Shown here: in pieces, positions 6,333 through 8,842 of the stretch
How positions within the stretch are numbered: position 1 is the first letter of the stretch
Layout of the letters: the number at the start of each line of letters is the position of its first letter
Program-made: the position numbers and the translations under genes
Assembly (NCBI GenBank): GCA_029821255.1
Contig: JALGTS010000027.1
Coordinates: 1-8,842, forward strand
Reading direction: 5' to 3'
DNA: 8,842 nucleotides
From: Candidatus Zipacnadia bacterium
GTDB lineage: Bacteria; Armatimonadota; Zipacnadia; Zipacnadales; Zipacnadaceae
Notes under the pieces: generated by a model
Databases searched by the model: none
What the model was told of the DNA's origin: nothing
What the model saw: only the letters and a program-made list of their open reading frames with translations

Positions 6333-7520
6333 ATGAAAATCTCTCAGCGAGCTGCCCAAATCTCGCCTTCTCCAACGGTGGGGATGGCTGCTCGAGCCAA
6401 GCAAATGATCCGTGAGGGACTTGATGTGATATCGTTTGCCGTCGGCGAACCTGACTTTGCTACGCCGGAACATATCTGCCGGGCAGCTCAGGAGGCAATG
6501 GAGGCGGGGCATACTAAGTACACTGCTGCTTCCGGCATTCTCGAGCTTAAGGAAGCGGTCGTAGCGCGCTTGCGAGCCGAAGTAGGTCTGAACTACGATG
6601 CCGACCAAGTCTGTATCAGTAACGGTGGCAAGCACGCCCTCGCTAACATCTGGCAGACGCTGCTCGACGAAGGGGACGAGGTCATCATATTTGCCCCCTA
6701 TTGGGTCAGCTATCCGGCGCAGATACAACTGTGTGGAGGGCGTCCGAAGGCGGTAATGACCGACGCCAGCCGTGGTTTTCAGCCCGATCCCGCTGAGGTG
6801 CGCCGTGCAGTAACCCCGCGAACCGTTGCCGTTCTGCTCAACAGTCCGGCTAATCCCACGGGAAGTATCTTTGATCGCGAGACATTACAAGAAATCGCAA
6901 CTATCGCTGCTGAGAACGACTTGACCATCGTCTCTGACGAGATATACCGAAATCTTATCTTCGACGGCCGTCAGCATCTCAGCATTGCTATGCTTGACGA
7001 AGAAACCAAGGCGCGAACTATTCTGGTTGACGGAGTATCAAAGAGCTACGCAATGACCGGCTGGCGCATCGGCTGGCTGATCGGTCCGCGGCAGTTTGTG
7101 GCCAAATGTAGCAGTATCCAGAGTCAACAGACCTCGGCGCCGTCTTCCATTTCGCAATATGCTGCCCTGGCCGCCCTGACCGGTCCCCAGGACTGTGTAG
7201 CCAGGATGCGCGCTCAATTTGAGCAGCGCCGCAACTTCTTTGTGAAGGCCCTGGGGGAGCTTGAAGGGATCAAGTGCAACACTCCGCCGGGCGCGTTCTA
7301 TGTCTTCCCGGACATCTCAGCTCACCTGGGACGAAACCTGGCAGGCAGGCAGATAGATACCTCACTGCAGTTGGCCGAATATCTGCTGGAGGAAGGCTTG
7401 ATAAGCACAGTGCCCGGTGCAGCGTTCGGTGCGGAAGGCTTTCTACGCCTCAGCTTTGCCTGCTCCGCTGAGGATATCAAGCGAGGGCTGCAGCGACTCA
7501 AGACAGCTCTGGGAATCTAA
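6333..7520 (+). CDS. aspC: Aspartate aminotransferase (class I, PLP-dependent)
   Basis: This PLP enzyme transfers the amino group between aspartate and 2-oxoglutarate; close relatives also use prephenate. It is a cytosolic dimer of normal length (395 residues). Key residues are visible: GEPDF (38-42), TKYTAASG (61-68) with the conserved Tyr63, SNGGKHAL (96-103), PYWVSYP (122-128), NSPANPTG (170-177) with Asn174, SDEIY (201-205) with Asp202 holding the pyridine nitrogen, SKSYAMTGWRIG (236-247) with the Schiff-base Lys237, and Arg372 in LRLSFA, which binds the substrate carboxylate. The overall pattern resembles the Thermus-type (class I-gamma) aspartate/prephenate aminotransferases, including the GGK(H/Q)AL segment. 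It lies 25 nt after the lipoprotein stop, so it may be in the same transcript, although its strong ribosome binding site gives independent translation. The exact amino-donor preference is not certain. Confidence 0.92.
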   Translation: MKISQRAAQISPSPTVGMAARAKQMIREGLDVISFAVGEPDFATPEHICRAAQEAMEAGHTKYTAASGILELKEAVVARLRAEVGLNYDADQVCISNGGKHALANIWQTLLDEGDEVIIFAPYWVSYPAQIQLCGGRPKAVMTDASRGFQPDPAEVRRAVTPRTVAVLLNSPANPTGSIFDRETLQEIATIAAENDLTIVSDEIYRNLIFDGRQHLSIAMLDEETKARTILVDGVSKSYAMTGWRIGWLIGPRQFVAKCSSIQSQQTSAPSSISQYAALAALTGPQDCVARMRAQFEQRRNFFVKALGELEGIKCNTPPGAFYVFPDISAHLGRNLAGRQIDTSLQLAEYLLEEGLISTVPGAAFGAEGFLRLSFACSAEDIKRGLQRLKTALGI

Positions 7521-7574
7521 GTCTTTGAATAGATACGTGATTGGGACTGGCTGCTGGTTAGCCAATGGGAGAGG

Positions 7575-8255
7575 TTACAGGCCGTAGACTGCCGGGTAAT
7601 AGTAGCCGAAATGGGCTAGCAACACGGTTTTGACGGCAAACAGAATCAACAGCAGTACAACTGCCCCTGTCTGCTCGCCGATACCATTGTACAAGGCCAG
7701 CGTCCAGGAGAATCGCCCGTTTGTGTTGTTGAGGTGAAAACGAGTAATCTGAGGCAGCAAGCACGGAGTAGTCCGGCGATATTGGGCATAATCCTCGGCG
7801 AACAGATAGTCCAGCAGGGCCTCTTCCCGGCGGATCGCGAAAAGATAGACGGCAGTAGTTAGTGGCGCACCGACGGCAGCCATATAGATATTATTTCCTG
7901 CCACCAGGATTCCTACCAGAATTATGAGATTTGCCAGATACATAGGGTGGCGACACAGTCCGTAAGGGCCTGCGGTACACAGTCTGGTATTTTTCGCCAG
8001 GTAGCCGGAGGCCCACATCCGGAGTGTCAAGCCCGCAACCACCATAGGTAGTCCCAGCAGGATCGTGCTCAAACTCGGCGTAGCCCAGGCAACTGCTAAC
8101 AAAAAGGCCAACAAGTGCAGCTTGCCCCGGTGACGACGCAGGAAACGGTCGGTCCGGCTCTCGAATCCATTAACCAGTCTATCAACCTCGGCATTGTTCT
8201 CCCGGATGGTTTCCGGGTTTGGTATAGTTTCCGGTGTAGTTGCAGTGTGCGACAT
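7575..8255 (-). CDS. Membrane methyltransferase of the isoprenylcysteine carboxyl/phospholipid N-methyltransferase type
   Basis: This integral membrane protein of about 226 residues belongs to the SAM-dependent ICMT/PEMT-like fold. The diagnostic core is clear: CTAGPYGLCRHPMYLANL (93-110) with the RHP-x-Y motif that binds SAM, and RREEALLDYLFAEDYAQYRRTTP (142-164), whose EE pair and ExY-x-x-Y pattern are typical. Hydrophobic helices lie near 48-60, 62-83, 106-120 and 123-141, with an extra C-terminal helix near 197-214. The frame is open upstream to a TTG at 8315, but ATG at 8255 is preferred because AGGTGG sits 10 nt before it. The first 45 residues are polar and probably cytosolic. The substrate (lipid, quinone or small thiol) cannot be deduced; bacterial members are mostly uncharacterised. 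It is oriented against the aminotransferase and divergent from isocitrate dehydrogenase. Confidence 0.82.
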   Translation of the reverse strand: MSHTATTPETIPNPETIRENNAEVDRLVNGFESRTDRFLRRHRGKLHLLAFLLAVAWATPSLSTILLGLPMVVAGLTLRMWASGYLAKNTRLCTAGPYGLCRHPMYLANLIILVGILVAGNNIYMAAVGAPLTTAVYLFAIRREEALLDYLFAEDYAQYRRTTPCLLPQITRFHLNNTNGRFSWTLALYNGIGEQTGAVVLLLILFAVKTVLLAHFGYYYPAVYGL

Positions 8256-8265
8256 GAGCCAGTAA

Positions 8266-8271
8266 CCACCT
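8266..8271 (-). promoter_or_regulatory. Ribosome binding site for the methyltransferase
   Basis: On the minus strand AGGTGG (8271-8266) precedes the ATG at 8255 by 10 nt, which favours this start over the upstream in-frame TTG at 8315. Confidence 0.6.
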
Positions 8272-8327
8272 GTAGTTGCCAGTAAACTGCCCGAAGGCAA
8301 AGGTGTCAGGTACAATCATATACATAC

Positions 8328-8356
8328 AGGCTACTGAGTTTGCGCTGATATGTCAA
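8328..8356 (-). promoter_or_regulatory. Candidate promoter of the methyltransferase gene
   Basis: Minus-strand TTGACA (8356-8351) is a perfect -35 element; 17 nt on is TAGCCT (8333-8328), a poor -10 that keeps only the first two T/A positions and the final T. A better -10-like TATGAT (8320-8315) is 30 nt from the -35, which is too far. One of the two -10 elements may be used; the leader to the ATG at 8255 would be roughly 50-70 nt. Confidence 0.4.
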
Positions 8357-8389
8357 GCTATGAGGTATTCTGTGGTTTGTACCCCTTCC

Positions 8390-8448
8390 GGCAGGTAGTT
8401 CCAGTTAGAGCATAAGCTCTCCTGCCAGTGGATACACAATTTGGCAGG
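8390..8448 (+). promoter_or_regulatory. Tandem hairpins with a competing alternative pairing, upstream of isocitrate dehydrogenase
   Basis: Two hairpins are contiguous: AGAGC-ATAA-GCTCT (8407-8420), then CCTGCCA (8421-8427) pairing perfectly with TGGCAGG (8442-8448) over a 14-nt loop. A further GGCAGG at 8390-8395 could instead pair with the same CCTGCC, enclosing the first hairpin, so the two pairings exclude each other. At the DNA level this is three copies of one hexamer (two direct, one inverted), which could also be an operator. No known riboswitch class was recognised. The remaining sequence of this 305-bp gap (8256-8560) holds the candidate minus-strand promoter and a short ORF. Confidence 0.4.
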
Positions 8449-8453
8449 TCAAT

Positions 8454-8561
8454 ATGGCCTCTACGGAGAAAAGACCTAAGATGCCAGTAACAATGCTAAT
8501 CAAGTCTGCACAGCTATTGATGGGGAATTTGCCCCCGTGTGAAGATATAGGGAGGCAATAA
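8454..8561 (+). other. Possible small ORF overlapping the isocitrate dehydrogenase start
   Basis: A 35-codon frame runs from ATG 8454 (or ATG 8481, 26 codons) to a TAA whose last base is the A of the isocitrate dehydrogenase ATG (TAATG). The peptide would start MASTEKRPKM and contains no recognisable domain. A weak AGGT lies 4 nt before 8454, and GGAG lies 12 nt before 8481. The overlap could give translational coupling, and the ribosome binding site of the next gene lies inside its last codons. It may be chance. Confidence 0.18.
8550..8555 (+). promoter_or_regulatory. Ribosome binding site of isocitrate dehydrogenase
   Basis: GGGAGG lies 5 nt upstream of the ATG at 8561, which fixes the start of the gene that runs off the window. 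Confidence 0.8.
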
Positions 8562-8842
8562 TGCACACTGTAACACTTGTCCCAGGAGATGGTACCGGGC
8601 CGGAAGTCACTGAAGCAATGCGCCGCTGTGTGGAAGCTACCGGCGTGGACATCCAGTGGGAGCTGCAGCAGGCCGGCGCCGATATTATGGAAGAGTACGG
8701 GACGCCGCTGCCCGAGTCGGTGCTGGACTCGATTCGCCGAAACCGTGTGGCTATCAAAGGCCCTATTACCACGCCGGTGGGCACCGGCTTCCGCAGTGTA
8801 AATGTGGCTATGCGTAAGCAACTTGATCTGTATGCTTGTCTG
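8561..8842 (+). CDS. NAD-type isocitrate dehydrogenase, N-terminal part
   Basis: This is the first 94 codons of an isocitrate/isopropylmalate dehydrogenase-family protein, open to the right edge. The N-terminus VTLVPGDGTGPEV (4-16) is the family's nucleotide-fold start. The segment KGPITTPVGTGFRSVNVAMRKQLDLYACL (66-94) is characteristic of IDH3-like, usually NAD-dependent isocitrate dehydrogenases; it carries the substrate-binding Ser/Asn and Arg of the phosphorylation-loop region. 3-Isopropylmalate dehydrogenase (LeuB) would instead show an AVGGPKW-like segment here, which argues against leucine biosynthesis. The enzyme would oxidatively decarboxylate isocitrate to 2-oxoglutarate, which is the co-substrate of the nearby aminotransferase. 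Cofactor choice cannot be confirmed because the discriminating C-terminal residues are missing. Homoisocitrate dehydrogenase is a less likely alternative. Confidence 0.85.
   Translation, partial: MHTVTLVPGDGTGPEVTEAMRRCVEATGVDIQWELQQAGADIMEEYGTPLPESVLDSIRRNRVAIKGPITTPVGTGFRSVNVAMRKQLDLYACL

Noticed and set aside
7541..7565. TGGCT/AGCCA inverted repeat between the convergent aminotransferase and methyltransferase genes as a terminator
   Set aside because: The stem is only 5 bp and has no T-tract on either side.
8160..8170. TCGAATCC resembling the tRNA T-loop, a possible attachment-site copy
   Set aside because: Only 8 bases match, which is expected by chance; nothing longer from the tRNA 3' end recurs in the window.
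8405..8821. Minus-strand 138-codon frame over the isocitrate dehydrogenase start
   Set aside because: It is antisense to a clear dehydrogenase N-terminus and its translation resembles no family.

Overview
This window looks like bacterial chromosome from an uncultured or little-studied lineage. The signs are sigma-70-type promoters (one is an exact TTGACA-17-TATAAT), Shine-Dalgarno sites, a tRNA gene with an encoded CCA end, a lipobox signal peptide, and moderate GC by eye. The phylum cannot be fixed from the sequence. The mix of a novel-STAND (nSTAND) NTPase, a Thermus-like aspartate aminotransferase and a stand-alone RibB would fit Chloroflexota, Armatimonadota or a similar group, but that is a guess. 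No insertion sequence, integrase, CRISPR array or phage gene is visible.

Left part (1-1291): the C-terminal half of a drug/metabolite (EamA) transporter runs off the left edge and converges on a minus-strand riboflavin gene, ribB (DHBP synthase). The 183-bp region between ribB and the tRNA holds two divergent promoters. One is a perfect-consensus promoter for ribB, followed by a short leader with a 9-codon minigene. The other drives the tRNA.

Centre (1292-7520): a CAU-anticodon tRNA (tRNA-Ile2 or elongator tRNA-Met) is followed 104 bp later by a run of three plus-strand genes. The first encodes a 1316-residue multidomain STAND NTPase. Its parts in order are a degenerate SIR2-like N-terminal domain, an nSTAND1 NTPase, a winged helix, HEAT-like helices, a short TPR-like helical pair and an eight-module PQQ-type beta-propeller. 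The second begins about 1 nt after the first ends and encodes a TPR lipoprotein. The third, 25 nt on, is a class I aspartate aminotransferase with a good ribosome binding site. The STAND protein is the most unusual object here. It has the modular effector / NTPase switch / repeat sensor layout of bacterial conflict (antiphage or signalling) STAND proteins. However, its SIR2-like domain lacks the expected NAD-hydrolase residues, and its sensor is a PQQ propeller coupled to an exported TPR lipoprotein.

Right part (7521-8842): a minus-strand membrane methyltransferase of the ICMT/phospholipid-methyltransferase type is followed by a divergent 305-bp region. That region holds a contiguous pair of hairpins with a competing alternative pairing, and a small ORF whose stop overlaps the next start. 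The last gene is the N-terminal 94 residues of an NAD-type isocitrate dehydrogenase, cut by the window edge. Aspartate aminotransferase and isocitrate dehydrogenase suggest ordinary central metabolism around the STAND/lipoprotein pair.
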